Source of the DNA: Myxococcaceae bacterium
Lineage (GTDB): Bacteria > Myxococcota > Myxococcia > Myxococcales > Myxococcaceae
Reading direction: 5' to 3'
DNA length: 37,279 nucleotides
NCBI GenBank assembly: GCA_020247085.1
Contig: JADCJJ010000594.1
Location: 1-37,279 of the forward strand
Part shown: positions 30,210 through 37,279 of the stretch, one piece after another
Layout: each line of letters begins with the position of its first letter
Position numbering within the stretch: position 1 is the first letter of the stretch
Made by a program: the position numbers and the translations under genes
Notes under the pieces: generated by a model
The model's database searches: none
The model's input: only the letters and a program-made list of their open reading frames with translations
What the model was told of the DNA's origin: nothing

Positions 30210-31673
30210 ATGAACCAGATCCAGAAGACGCTGCTGTCACTCGCCGCCCTGGTCGCCGTCGCCGTGGGCGTCGGCCTCTACGCGTGGCGCGGGGTGCACC
30301 GGGCCGACGAGAAGAAGGCCGCGCAGAGAGACCTCGACGAGCGCCTCTTCGCCCCCGACCGGGTGGAGCGCTCGGTCGACGGCGGCGCACGGGCCGAGTT
30401 CGTGCGGCTGGTCGTCTCGACGCGGGGCGAGCGCACGGTGCTCGAGCGGGCGCCTGGCGGCGCGTGGCGCATCACCGAGCCCCTGTCGGCGAGGGTCGAC
30501 GCCCTCGTCGTCGACGGTGTCGTCAGCCAGCTCCAGACCGCGCGCTTCAAGGCCACCCTCGAGGGCGAGGCCACCGACGCCGAGCTCGAGAAGTACGGCC
30601 TGGCGAACCCCGTCTTCTCGGTCGAGGCCGAGGCCATCGTCGATGGTCGCAAGGCGACGGCTCGGCTCGAGGGCGGCGTCGAGAACCCCTTCGACGGCAG
30701 CATCTTCATGCGCCGCGACGGCAGCCGAACGGTCCAGGTGGCCGAGGGCGGCGTGCGGTGGTCGCTCGCAAAGACGACCTTCGATCTCCGAGACAAGGCC
30801 CTCTTCGGCTTCGACGAGGCCGCCGTCTCGCGCGTCACGCTGAAGAGCGACGCGAACGACTGGAGGCTCGAGCGGCGCGACGACAAGCTCTGGCACTTCA
30901 CCCAGCCCGATGACGCCCTCGCCGATACCGTGTCGGTCACTGGCATGCTGTCGGCGCTGCGCGGCGAGCGCGCGACGGCGTTCGCGGCTGACACCTCTCC
31001 CCAGGCCCTGGCGGCCCTCGGCTTCGACAAGCCCCTGGCGCGGCTGGTCGTCGAGGGTGCTTTCGGCGCAACGACGTTCTCGCTCGCCAGGCCGCCAGGC
31101 GACGCCGGCGAGACGCTCTATGGCCTGCGCGAAGAGGGCGCCGAGCGGCTCGTGGCCCAGGTCTCAGCGACCGCGCGCACGGCGATGGACAAGAACGTAG
31201 CTGAGCTGCGCGACAGGTCGGTGGTGCCCTTCGCCCGGCAGCACGTGACGAAGCTCTCTCTCAAGGGGCGAGAGGGCTCCGTCGTGGTCGAGCGGGCGCC
31301 CGGCACCCAGAGCCTCGAGGCCTGGTCGGTGGTGACGCCCAGGCGAGGGCCGGCGAAGGCCTATCGCGTGGCGAGCGCCCTGTGGCTGCTCTCGGCGGTC
31401 AAGGCTGGCGAGACGATCAGCGAGCACCCCGACGCCTCGTCGCTCGAGCGCTTCGGGCTCGACGACGCGCAGGCGCGCGTCATCACGCTCTCGGGCGAAG
31501 CGGGCGTGCTCGCTGAGCTGCGAATCGGCCGCGCCGTCGACAACAAGGCAGGCGCCTCGTACGCCATGGGGACGCGCAAGGTGATCGTCGAGGTCGACGC
31601 GTCGCGCTTCAACGAGCTGCCCTGGAGCGCCGCCGACCTGATCGACGTGGATGACGCCGGCGCCCCGAAGTGA
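30210..31673 (+). CDS. DUF4340 protein of the Gld-like ABC cluster
   Basis: 487 aa. One N-terminal membrane anchor (about 7-27, LLSLAALVAVAVGVGLYAW) is followed by a long soluble region, expected in the periplasm. It contains repeated modules of similar pattern: VVSTRGERTVLERAPGGAWR, LKSDANDWRLERRDDKLWHF and SLKGREGSVVVERAP, each about 100-130 residues apart. The repeated pattern with linker KYGLANP, LGFDKPLA and FGLDDAQA is typical of DUF4340. The family occurs next to GldG-type genes; its biochemical role is unknown. Expression is probably shared with the three upstream genes. Confidence 0.88.
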   Translation: MNQIQKTLLSLAALVAVAVGVGLYAWRGVHRADEKKAAQRDLDERLFAPDRVERSVDGGARAEFVRLVVSTRGERTVLERAPGGAWRITEPLSARVDALVVDGVVSQLQTARFKATLEGEATDAELEKYGLANPVFSVEAEAIVDGRKATARLEGGVENPFDGSIFMRRDGSRTVQVAEGGVRWSLAKTTFDLRDKALFGFDEAAVSRVTLKSDANDWRLERRDDKLWHFTQPDDALADTVSVTGMLSALRGERATAFAADTSPQALAALGFDKPLARLVVEGAFGATTFSLARPPGDAGETLYGLREEGAERLVAQVSATARTAMDKNVAELRDRSVVPFARQHVTKLSLKGREGSVVVERAPGTQSLEAWSVVTPRRGPAKAYRVASALWLLSAVKAGETISEHPDASSLERFGLDDAQARVITLSGEAGVLAELRIGRAVDNKAGASYAMGTRKVIVEVDASRFNELPWSAADLIDVDDAGAPK

Positions 31674-31700
31674 CGGGCCTCGAGACCGAGTGACGAGCCG

Positions 31701-31717
31701 CGCCCGCTCAGCGGGCG
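31701..31717. terminator. Short hairpin at convergent junction
   Basis: CGCCCGC (31701-31707) and GCGGGCG (31711-31717) form a 7-bp stem whose loop TCA (31708-31710) is the stop codon of the minus-strand M48 gene. There is no U-run. It may terminate transcription of the DUF4340 gene. Confidence 0.35.
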
Positions 31718-32508
31718 AGCTTCGCCTGGATCGCCTTCAGCGCGGCGACGCCCTGCTCGGTCGATGACCAGCCGTTCGCCGCGATGGCGGCGTTGATCTT
31801 CTCGATGCGCTCGGTGTTCGCCGGGTGGGTCGACAGGAAGGTCAGGAGCTCGGGCACCTCGCCCTTCGCGCGGAGCTTCTCGAAAAAGCTCGCCAGCGCC
31901 TTCGGATCGAACCCGGCGGCGTTGGCGTAGCGGGCGCCGTACTGGTCGGCCTCGAGCTCCATGTCGCGCCCGTAGGCGAGGATCGAGCCCTTGCCGACGA
32001 GGGCTGCCGCGAGCTGCGCGACGTCGCTGGGGTCCTTCCCGAGGGCCATCGCCGCGACGGTCTCGAGGCCCTTCGCCGCGACGAGCTGACGGGCCGTGTG
32101 CCGCGCCACGACGTGGGCGAGCTCGTGGCCGAGCACGCCGACGACCTCGGCCTCTGAGTCGGCGGCCAGCAACAGCCCAGTGTACAGGTAGATGCGCCCG
32201 CCGGGGGTGACGAACGCGTTCACCGTCTTCGGGTCGTCGATGACGAAGTACTGCCACTTCACGCCCGGCCGATCCTTGTCCGCGAAGGGGGTGAGCTTCT
32301 GCACGAGGCCGCCGACGTAGAAGCCCACGTCTGGGTTCTCGAGGAACTTCGTGTTCTCCTTCTTGAGCTCCTCGTGCACCTGGAAGCCGAGCTCCGTCTC
32401 CTGCTGATCGCTCACCAGCGTCGCCGCGACGATCTGCTCGGTCTGAGAGCGCTGCATCATGCTGCAGGACGACGAGATGACGACGGCGAGGAGGGGGACG
32501 AACCGCAT
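31708..32508 (-). CDS. M48-family metalloprotease, BepA/LoiP-like, exported
   Basis: 266 aa with AAGGAAG upstream of the ATG at 32508. The N-terminus is a short hydrophobic signal ending ISSSC; the Cys may be lipidated, though the -3 residue is not typical of a lipobox. The zinc site is LGHELAHVVARH (HExxH) with the third ligand in DMELEADQYG. TFLSTHPANTERI near the C-terminus is the family H-P motif. Proteases of this group sit in the periplasm or at the outer membrane and handle misassembled outer-membrane proteins. Unlike BepA, I see no TPR domain. The gene is divergent from the ECF sigma operon, with 480 bp between them. Confidence 0.93.
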   Translation of the reverse strand: MRFVPLLAVVISSSCSMMQRSQTEQIVAATLVSDQQETELGFQVHEELKKENTKFLENPDVGFYVGGLVQKLTPFADKDRPGVKWQYFVIDDPKTVNAFVTPGGRIYLYTGLLLAADSEAEVVGVLGHELAHVVARHTARQLVAAKGLETVAAMALGKDPSDVAQLAAALVGKGSILAYGRDMELEADQYGARYANAAGFDPKALASFFEKLRAKGEVPELLTFLSTHPANTERIEKINAAIAANGWSSTEQGVAALKAIQAKLAR

Positions 32509-32988
32509 GTGCGCTTCCTTTCGGGTGAGCCGCCTGCGTTAGCCCAACTCCTCGCCCCGGGGCACCGCCTTCTCGTCACCCCCGACCGGCCTTCGCGACT
32601 GAGGGGTACGCGACCGAACCCCTCGAATCGACACGCCCCGTCGGCGTCTCACCTGCCCCTTTTCCTTTTCCCGGGTCGGGCGTGTCCATCGACGTCGAGG
32701 GCCCTGCATGGGGCAGCGCCCGGGACCGAGGCGGCAGACCGATGAGACGTGCGCTGGCTGCCGTGCTTGCCCTCTGCGACGGCGCGGTGACCTGCTGGCG
32801 CCTCGGCGGGCAAGGCCCCGCTGCCGGGTGTCCGCCGGGCATCGGTCGCCGGAGCGTGGACCTCACAGGGGAGCCGGCCGTGCGCACTGCGCGCAGCGGC
32901 TGTGCGATGCAACCGAGGACGCTGCCCGCCGCTCGGCGGTCGCTTCGAGCGCGCGGCGCATGCACCCGCGGCGAGCGTGCGCCATAAC
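32509..32988. other. 480-bp gap between M48 and ECF sigma genes, no supported gene
   Basis: Several open frames exist, but their codon choice lacks the strong third-position G/C bias of neighbouring genes and their products match nothing. The plus frame 32682-32987 has a vaguely signal-like MRRALAAVLALC, which I do not accept. The segment includes a pyrimidine tract (about 32652-32668) and overlapping palindromes GTGCGCAC (32880-32887) and CTGCGCGCAG (32887-32896) about 100 bases before the ECF start. It must contain the promoters of both divergent genes, but no -35/-10 pair is convincing. Confidence 0.5.
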
Positions 32989-33543
32989 ATGCACGCCATG
33001 GGTCGCCCGACGCTCGAGGTCATCGCCGGAGGCAGGAGCTCCGGGCGGGCATGGCTCAAGCAGCTGTACGCGACGTATGGCGCGGCCGTGTTCCATCGCT
33101 GCCGCTACCTGTTGAAGGACCCGACAGCCGCCGAGGACGCCATGCAGGACGTGTTCGCGAAGGCGATGGTGAATGAGGCCTCGTTCCGGGGTGAGGCGAG
33201 CCCGATGACGTGGCTGTTGCGCATCGCGACCAACCATTGCCTCAACGTGCTCCGCGAGCGGCGCGCCGCCTGGCACGACCAGTACGAGGCGATGGAGCAG
33301 GTGAAGGGCTCGAGCGCTGGTGGCGCCGGAAGCCTCGAGGCGCGCGACCTCGTGCGCCGCACGCTGGCGCGGTTCGACGTCGAGACCCAGGCAGCGGTCG
33401 TGCACTACTGGGTCGATGATCTGACCCTCGAAGAGGTGGCGCAGGTGCTCGGCCGGTCGGTGCCGACGATCCGTAAGCGGCTGAACGCCTTCACCGCGGC
33501 GACGGGCCAGGCGATGCGCGCCGAAGACGGAGGTGCCACGTGA
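32989..33543 (+). CDS. ECF-type RNA polymerase sigma factor
   Basis: 184 aa from the ATG at 32989; the ATG at 32998 is an alternative. Region 2 spans about 20-90: LKQLYATYGAAVFHRCRYLL, DPTAAEDAMQDVFAKAM and SPMTWLLRIATNHCLNVLRE, with the usual A-E-D-x-x-Q-D-V-F motif. Region 4 (about 125-175) contains LTLEEVAQVLGRSVPTIRKRL, the helix-turn-helix that reads the -35 element. It has no region 3, as expected for the ECF group. The stop overlaps the next gene's GTG (GTGA), and that gene encodes a membrane protein with an anti-sigma zinc-finger-like motif, so the pair should be regulator and anti-regulator. Confidence 0.93.
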   Translation: MHAMGRPTLEVIAGGRSSGRAWLKQLYATYGAAVFHRCRYLLKDPTAAEDAMQDVFAKAMVNEASFRGEASPMTWLLRIATNHCLNVLRERRAAWHDQYEAMEQVKGSSAGGAGSLEARDLVRRTLARFDVETQAAVVHYWVDDLTLEEVAQVLGRSVPTIRKRLNAFTAATGQAMRAEDGGAT

Positions 33544-34313
33544 GCGCGGTCGAGCTGAAGCACCCGGGGGCCCTCACGCTGCGGCGGCTGCGGGCCGGCG
33601 AGGCGGTCGAAGAGGCCACGCGCGCCCACGTCGCGGCCTGCGCCCGCTGCACGACCGCGCTCGGGGCGCTCGACGCGGAGCAGGCGCAGTTCGAGCTGGA
33701 GCTGCCGTTCGAGCGGTTCGCCGCCGGCGTCGAGCGGGCGGCACGGCAGGCCTCGCGCCCAGCCCCCGGCCAGCGGTGGCGGGCGCCGGCGCTCGCGCTC
33801 GCGGCGGGCCTGCTGGTGATCGCCGGCGCGCAGCTGGTGCTCGCCCGGGTCGAGCCCGAGATGGCCCATGGCACCCGGCTCAAGGGCGGCGCGCAGCTCG
33901 AGGTCATCGTCGCTGGCGCGGGCGCCCAGCGCCGGGCGTCATCGGCCCCGTCGGTACCCGAGGTGCTGGCCCCAGGGGAGCGCGTGCGCGTGGGGCTCAC
34001 CGCGGCGCCCTTCCGCTACTGCCTCGTCGTCAGCATCGACGAGCGGGGCGCGCTGACGCCGATCTACGCCGACGGCGCCCGCAGCCTGGCGCTCCCCGCC
34101 GGCGAAGGCACGACGTGGCTGCCCGACAGCCTCGAGTTCACCGGCGCGGGGCTCGAGCGCGTCGTCGTCGTGCTGTCGGCGACGCCGCTCACCGTAGAGC
34201 AGGTGGGCGCGGCGCTCCGCGAGGCCTACCAGACCGCGGGCGGCGCGCTGACGAGGCTGGGCGAGCTGAACCTGCCGGGCGCGCAGTTCCACCGGACGTT
34301 CCTCAAGCCGTGA
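33540..34313 (+). CDS. Membrane anti-sigma-like protein with periplasmic DUF4384-like domain
   Basis: 257 aa from a GTG overlapping the ECF stop. Residues 30-37 read HVAACARC, an HxxxCxxC motif as in zinc-finger (ZAS) anti-sigma factors, in the cytoplasmic part. One membrane helix spans about 82-102 (APALALAAGLLVIAGAQLVL). The part beyond it (about 130-235), starting VLAPGERVRVGLTAAPFRYC and continuing VVSIDERGALTPIY, resembles DUF4384, a domain often found with caspase-like proteins. It would hold the sigma factor at the membrane until a signal reaches the outer domain. The next gene, for a caspase-like protein, overlaps by 4 bp (GTGA). Confidence 0.8.
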   Translation: MSAVELKHPGALTLRRLRAGEAVEEATRAHVAACARCTTALGALDAEQAQFELELPFERFAAGVERAARQASRPAPGQRWRAPALALAAGLLVIAGAQLVLARVEPEMAHGTRLKGGAQLEVIVAGAGAQRRASSAPSVPEVLAPGERVRVGLTAAPFRYCLVVSIDERGALTPIYADGARSLALPAGEGTTWLPDSLEFTGAGLERVVVVLSATPLTVEQVGAALREAYQTAGGALTRLGELNLPGAQFHRTFLKP

Positions 34314-35974
34314 CGTCCCTGCCTCCACGGCGCAGCTTGCTCGCCGCGCTGGTGCTCGGCGGCCTCGTCACGTCGGCATCGCGCGCCCAGGCGCCGTCAT
34401 CGGAGTCGCCACCCTCGCCTCCCCGGAGCACGACCGCGACGCGCCGCTTCGCGCTCTTCGTGGGCAACAACGAGGGCGGCGAGGGCACGCGCCCGCTGCT
34501 GTACGCCGCCGACGACGCGCGGCGCATGCACGACGTGCTGGTGCGGCTGGGCGGCACCGCGCCGGCCGACGCGATGCTGCTCGTCGATCAACCCGCCGAC
34601 GACGTGCTCACCGCGCTCGGCGAGCTCGAGCGCAGGGCCCGCGACGCCCGGGGCCGCGGCGAGCGCACCACCCTCTTCTTTTACTTCTCGGGCCACGCGA
34701 AGGACGGCGCGCTGCGTCTGGGGGCGACGAAGCTGTCGCTCGAGTCGGTGAAGGCGCGCCTGGCGCAGGGCCCGACGGACATGCGGGTGGCGGTGTTCGA
34801 CGCGTGCCGCTCGGGAGCGCTCACGCGCACCAAGGGCGTCAGGCGGGCGCCGGCGTTCGAGGTCGAGTCCGACACGACGCGCGCCGCGAAGGGCCTGGTC
34901 ATACTCACCTCGAGCGCCTCGGACGAGGACTCGCAGGAGTCAGACCAGATCGGCGCGAGCTACTTCTCGTACCACCTCGCCAGCGGGCTCCTGGGGAGCG
35001 CGGACCAGAGCGGCGACGGGCGCGTCAGCCTGTCCGAGGCCTACGCGTACGCCTACGAGCGTACCGTCGCCTCCACCGCCGACAGCGCCGCCGGCCCGCA
35101 GCACCCGACCTTCAGCTTCGACCTGGCAGGCAATGGAGACCTCGTGCTGACCGACGTGCTGCGCCGCCGCGAAGGGCTTCGGCTCCCCGCCGAGGCGCCG
35201 GTGGGCACCTACTTCCTCATCGACCGGAGGGGCGTGGTGGTGGCCGAGCTGACGAAGGCCGACGCCGAGCGGGTGATCGCGCTGCCCGCCGGCACCTACA
35301 CGGTGAAGCGGCGGCTGGCCGACCGGCTACGCGTCGGAGCGGTTCAGATCATCGAGGGGCAGGTGACGACGCTCGACGAGCGCGCCTTGTCGAACGCCCG
35401 CTTCTCTGACGACCCCGTGAAGGGCACGGGGCTGTCGACGACCTACACGCGGCACTGGAGCCTCTCGGCCACCGGGCAATACCAGGCGGTCTTCGACGCG
35501 CCCCCGAGCGCCGGCGGACTGTTCCCCTCGGCGCCGATGGTGGGTGGCGAGGGCACGGTGCACAACTTCTTCGGCCGCGGCTTCGCCTGGAGCTTCGACG
35601 TGCAGTACGGGTGGGCGAGCGCCAGCGTCTTCACGCCGCGGCTGGGGAGCGCGCTCGGTTACCGCTACGGGCTGCTGAACGTCGGCACCTCGCTGCTCTA
35701 CGAGTGGAACCAGGAGGGCGCGTGGGTGCCGTTCGTCGGGGCCCGCGTGGGGTTGTCGCTCATGAGCCGGGAGTTCGACGACCCCGGCTTCGCGCGGCAG
35801 GGGTTCACCACGATGAGCCCGGGCGTGGTGTTGGGGCTCAAGCTTCGGATCGGGCGTTCGTTCGGCCTCGTCGGCCGCGGCCGGGTGCACTACCTGCTGT
35901 ACAACGTCGATGAGACGCGCAGCCTCGGGTACGCCGAGCTGGGGCTGCTGCTCTCGTACGAGTTCCGGGACTGA
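34310..35974 (+). CDS. Exported caspase-fold (C14) protein with C-terminal beta-barrel-like domain
   Basis: 554 aa from a GTG at 34310 overlapping the upstream stop. A signal peptide covers about 1-28 (RRSLLAALVLGGLVTSASRA, cleavage near AQA). The caspase p20-like domain spans about 45-290: RRFALFVGNNEG, then TTLFFYFSGHAKDG with H129 and RVAVFDACRSGAL with C166, the complete His-Cys dyad. ASYFSYHLASGLLGSADQSG is the p10-like part. A small beta domain follows (about 300-365, GTYFLIDRRGVVVAEL, PAGTYTVKR). The last 170 residues (about 385-554) alternate aromatic and small residues in strand-like stretches (WSFDVQYGWASASVF, LLYEWNQEGAWVPF) and end SYEFRD, suggesting an outer-membrane barrel. Export of a caspase fold is unusual; the substrate is unknown. 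Confidence 0.85.
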   Translation: MTSLPPRRSLLAALVLGGLVTSASRAQAPSSESPPSPPRSTTATRRFALFVGNNEGGEGTRPLLYAADDARRMHDVLVRLGGTAPADAMLLVDQPADDVLTALGELERRARDARGRGERTTLFFYFSGHAKDGALRLGATKLSLESVKARLAQGPTDMRVAVFDACRSGALTRTKGVRRAPAFEVESDTTRAAKGLVILTSSASDEDSQESDQIGASYFSYHLASGLLGSADQSGDGRVSLSEAYAYAYERTVASTADSAAGPQHPTFSFDLAGNGDLVLTDVLRRREGLRLPAEAPVGTYFLIDRRGVVVAELTKADAERVIALPAGTYTVKRRLADRLRVGAVQIIEGQVTTLDERALSNARFSDDPVKGTGLSTTYTRHWSLSATGQYQAVFDAPPSAGGLFPSAPMVGGEGTVHNFFGRGFAWSFDVQYGWASASVFTPRLGSALGYRYGLLNVGTSLLYEWNQEGAWVPFVGARVGLSLMSREFDDPGFARQGFTTMSPGVVLGLKLRIGRSFGLVGRGRVHYLLYNVDETRSLGYAELGLLLSYEFRD

Positions 35975-35979
35975 CTGCG

Positions 35980-36912
35980 ATGCGACGCCTCCTCTGCCCT
36001 GCCCTGCTCGTCGTCACCGCCTGCGGAGGGAACTGGTCGAACGCCGACCTCGAGTTCTCCGCGGCGCTGCCGTGGAGGCGAGAGCTCGGCTCGACCCTGC
36101 CGACGAGCGCGTCGACGGGCCAACCGCTGTCACGTCAGGACGGCCTCAACGCCGGGGAGCCGTCGCAGGCCTACGTCGACACGAAGAAGGCGGTGACGGA
36201 CTTCAACGGGCTGCTCGACTTCTTCCTCGGGGTGATCGACACGGTGCGCGCGCAGCCGCCATCGAGCCGCGCCGACGAGGCGCGCACCTGGGGGCCCTTC
36301 GTGGCCGCCGACCTGCCCGGGTACCAGTTCCAGGTGACGATCACCCGCACCGCGAGCGAGCCGCGAGAGACGTTCGCCTGGAGCATTCAGGCGCGGAGGT
36401 TCGGCGAGGCTGACTTCTTCGACCTGGTCCGCGGCGACTTCCAGGCGTCGCCCGAGACGGTGCGGCGCGGGGTGGGGACGATCGAGGTGCCGGTGAAGGA
36501 GGTGCGCGCGAGGGCGACGTTGCCGGCCGAGTTGCAGCAGCTCGACCGGGTGTCGATCGGCTACCAGACATCGACCTTCCCGCAGACGACGCAGATGGGC
36601 TTCACCTTCGCGGCGGGCAACCCCATCGGGCTCTCGCAGGGCGGCTACCGCTCGGAGCGCCGGGAGGACGGCGCCGGAGCGCTGGTGTTCTCGCTCAGCT
36701 CGCTCGACCCGAACCTGCGTCGCGCGACGGTGCGCAGCCGGTGGCTCGTGGACGGGAGCGGCGCGGCGGTGCTCACCGTCGACGAGGGCACGTACCGGGG
36801 CGCCACGCGCTCGGAGTGCTGGAACGCCCAGTACAAGGTGACGTGGTTCAAGGAGAGCTGGCCCGGAGGCAAGGAGTCGGGCCGCCAGGCCGACTGCCCC
36901 GCGGGGAACTGA
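35980..36912 (+). CDS. Lipoprotein of unknown function in the ECF-caspase operon
   Basis: 310 aa. The N-terminus MRRLLCPALLVVTACGGNWS is a lipoprotein signal with lipobox VTAC, so the mature protein should start at C15. I recognise no domain. The body has mixed beta-strand character (YQFQVTITRTASEPRETFAW, RVSIGYQTSTFPQTTQMGFT) and two further cysteines near the C-terminus (RSECWNAQ, RQADCPAG) that may form a disulfide. The gene starts 5 bp after the caspase gene, with no promoter space, so it is almost certainly part of the same operon. It may be a partner or target of the caspase-like protein; this is inference from position only. Confidence 0.82.
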   Translation: MRRLLCPALLVVTACGGNWSNADLEFSAALPWRRELGSTLPTSASTGQPLSRQDGLNAGEPSQAYVDTKKAVTDFNGLLDFFLGVIDTVRAQPPSSRADEARTWGPFVAADLPGYQFQVTITRTASEPRETFAWSIQARRFGEADFFDLVRGDFQASPETVRRGVGTIEVPVKEVRARATLPAELQQLDRVSIGYQTSTFPQTTQMGFTFAAGNPIGLSQGGYRSERREDGAGALVFSLSSLDPNLRRATVRSRWLVDGSGAAVLTVDEGTYRGATRSECWNAQYKVTWFKESWPGGKESGRQADCPAGN

Positions 36913-36925
36913 CGCGGCGGTGGCG

Positions 36926-37279
36926 CTGCCGAAGCGCGGAGGCGGCTCCACGACGGCGCACCTTCGGCCTGCGCGTCGAGGTGGGCCCACGGGTGGACCC
37001 ATTCACGGGTCGCACGCACCGCATCCACCCGCCGCAGCGTCGCCCCAGAAGCGTGGTGGCGGCTCCACGGCGGCGCACCTTCAGCGCACGCGTCGAGGTG
37101 AGCCCACGGGGTGGAGCCATTCACGGGTCGCACGCACCGTGTCCACTTGCCGCAGCTTCACTGCCGAAGCGCGGAGGCGGCTCCACGGCGGCGCACCTTC
37201 GGTGTGCGCGTTGAGGTGGCCCCACGGGTGGAGCCATTCACGGGTCGCACGCACCGCATCCACCCGCCGCAGCGTCGCC
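36926..37279. repeat. Tandem repeat, three units of 117-118 bp, running off the window
   Basis: Three near-identical units fill the 367 bp after the last gene. The marker GGCGGCTCCA starts at 36941, 37058 and 37176. A second marker, CATTCACGGGTCGCACGCA, starts at 37000, 37118 and 37235. Spacings are 117/118 and 118/117 bp, so a single-base length change breaks any common reading frame. Open frames on both strands across the repeat are therefore not conserved as protein repeats. The units differ by scattered substitutions (for example gaagcgcgga and gaagcgtggt). The array may continue beyond the window. No other gene is seen here. Confidence 0.85.

Noticed and set aside
32909-32941. AACC and CGGTC as an ECF autoregulatory promoter.
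   Set aside because: The spacer is 22 bases, well beyond the usual 16-17.
32682-32987. Possible small exported protein before the ECF gene (MRRALAAVLALC).
   Set aside because: Codon third positions are less biased than in real neighbours, there is no ribosome site and no recognisable domain.
36645-37263. Minus-strand frames across the tandem repeat, giving repeated REWLHPW-type peptides.
   Set aside because: Unit length alternates 117/118 bp, so the frame is not kept from unit to unit; the frames also run antisense into the lipoprotein gene.

Overview
The window is GC-rich and densely coded, with a strong bias to G or C at third codon positions. It most likely comes from a myxobacterium (Myxococcota). 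Three traits point there: an exported protein with a Cys-rich MYXO-CTERM-like C-terminal anchor (22479-23801), two FHA proteins carrying the TIGR02996 companion domain (19992-22363), and FHA- or PocR-headed sigma-54 activators. I see no rRNA, tRNA, CRISPR, prophage or insertion sequence. Most of it reads as chromosomal housekeeping DNA with lineage-specific signalling and envelope genes mixed in. All assignments come from reading motifs by eye; no database search was run.

Layout. 1-5450 (minus): a tRNA-guanine transglycosylase fused to an MnmC-like methyltransferase, a divergent RelA/SpoT-like protein, dapF, a GAF plus degenerate-GGDEF protein and the start of a response regulator. 5520-7897 (minus): icd and mdh, closed by a clear intrinsic terminator. 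8021-11385 (plus): an FHA-sigma54 activator divergent from icd, an MFS exporter and an exported protein of unknown function. 11422-13687 (minus): rsmD, coaD and an aminotransferase, closely packed. 13790-17398 (plus): a PocR-type sigma54 activator, an alpha/beta hydrolase and a zinc-ribbon rhomboid protease, with overlapping ends. 17386-18009 (minus): a Cys-cluster metal-chelating protein. 18121-22363 (plus): typA followed by two tandem FHA/TIGR02996 paralogues. 22479-26774: an HExxH-containing MYXO-CTERM protein, a fasciclin-domain protein, a hotdog thioesterase, an A-type Fe-S carrier and an acyl-CoA dehydrogenase. 26980-31673 (plus): a Gld-like ABC system (ATPase, permease, GldG-like protein, DUF4340 protein). 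31708-32508 (minus): an M48 metalloprotease. 32989-36912 (plus): an ECF sigma factor, a membrane anti-sigma-like protein, an exported caspase-fold protein with a probable C-terminal beta-barrel, and a lipoprotein. The window ends in a 117-118 bp tandem repeat (36926-37279).

The most promising candidate for an undescribed system is the last operon. The first three genes overlap by 4 bp (GTGA) and the fourth starts 5 bp after the third. The order couples an envelope-stress type regulator to a caspase-like protease that appears to be exported and fused to an outer-membrane barrel. Other points worth attention are the Tgt-MnmC fusion, the tandem FHA-TIGR02996-FHA-like proteins, the two GSFTGA activators and the non-coding tandem repeat.
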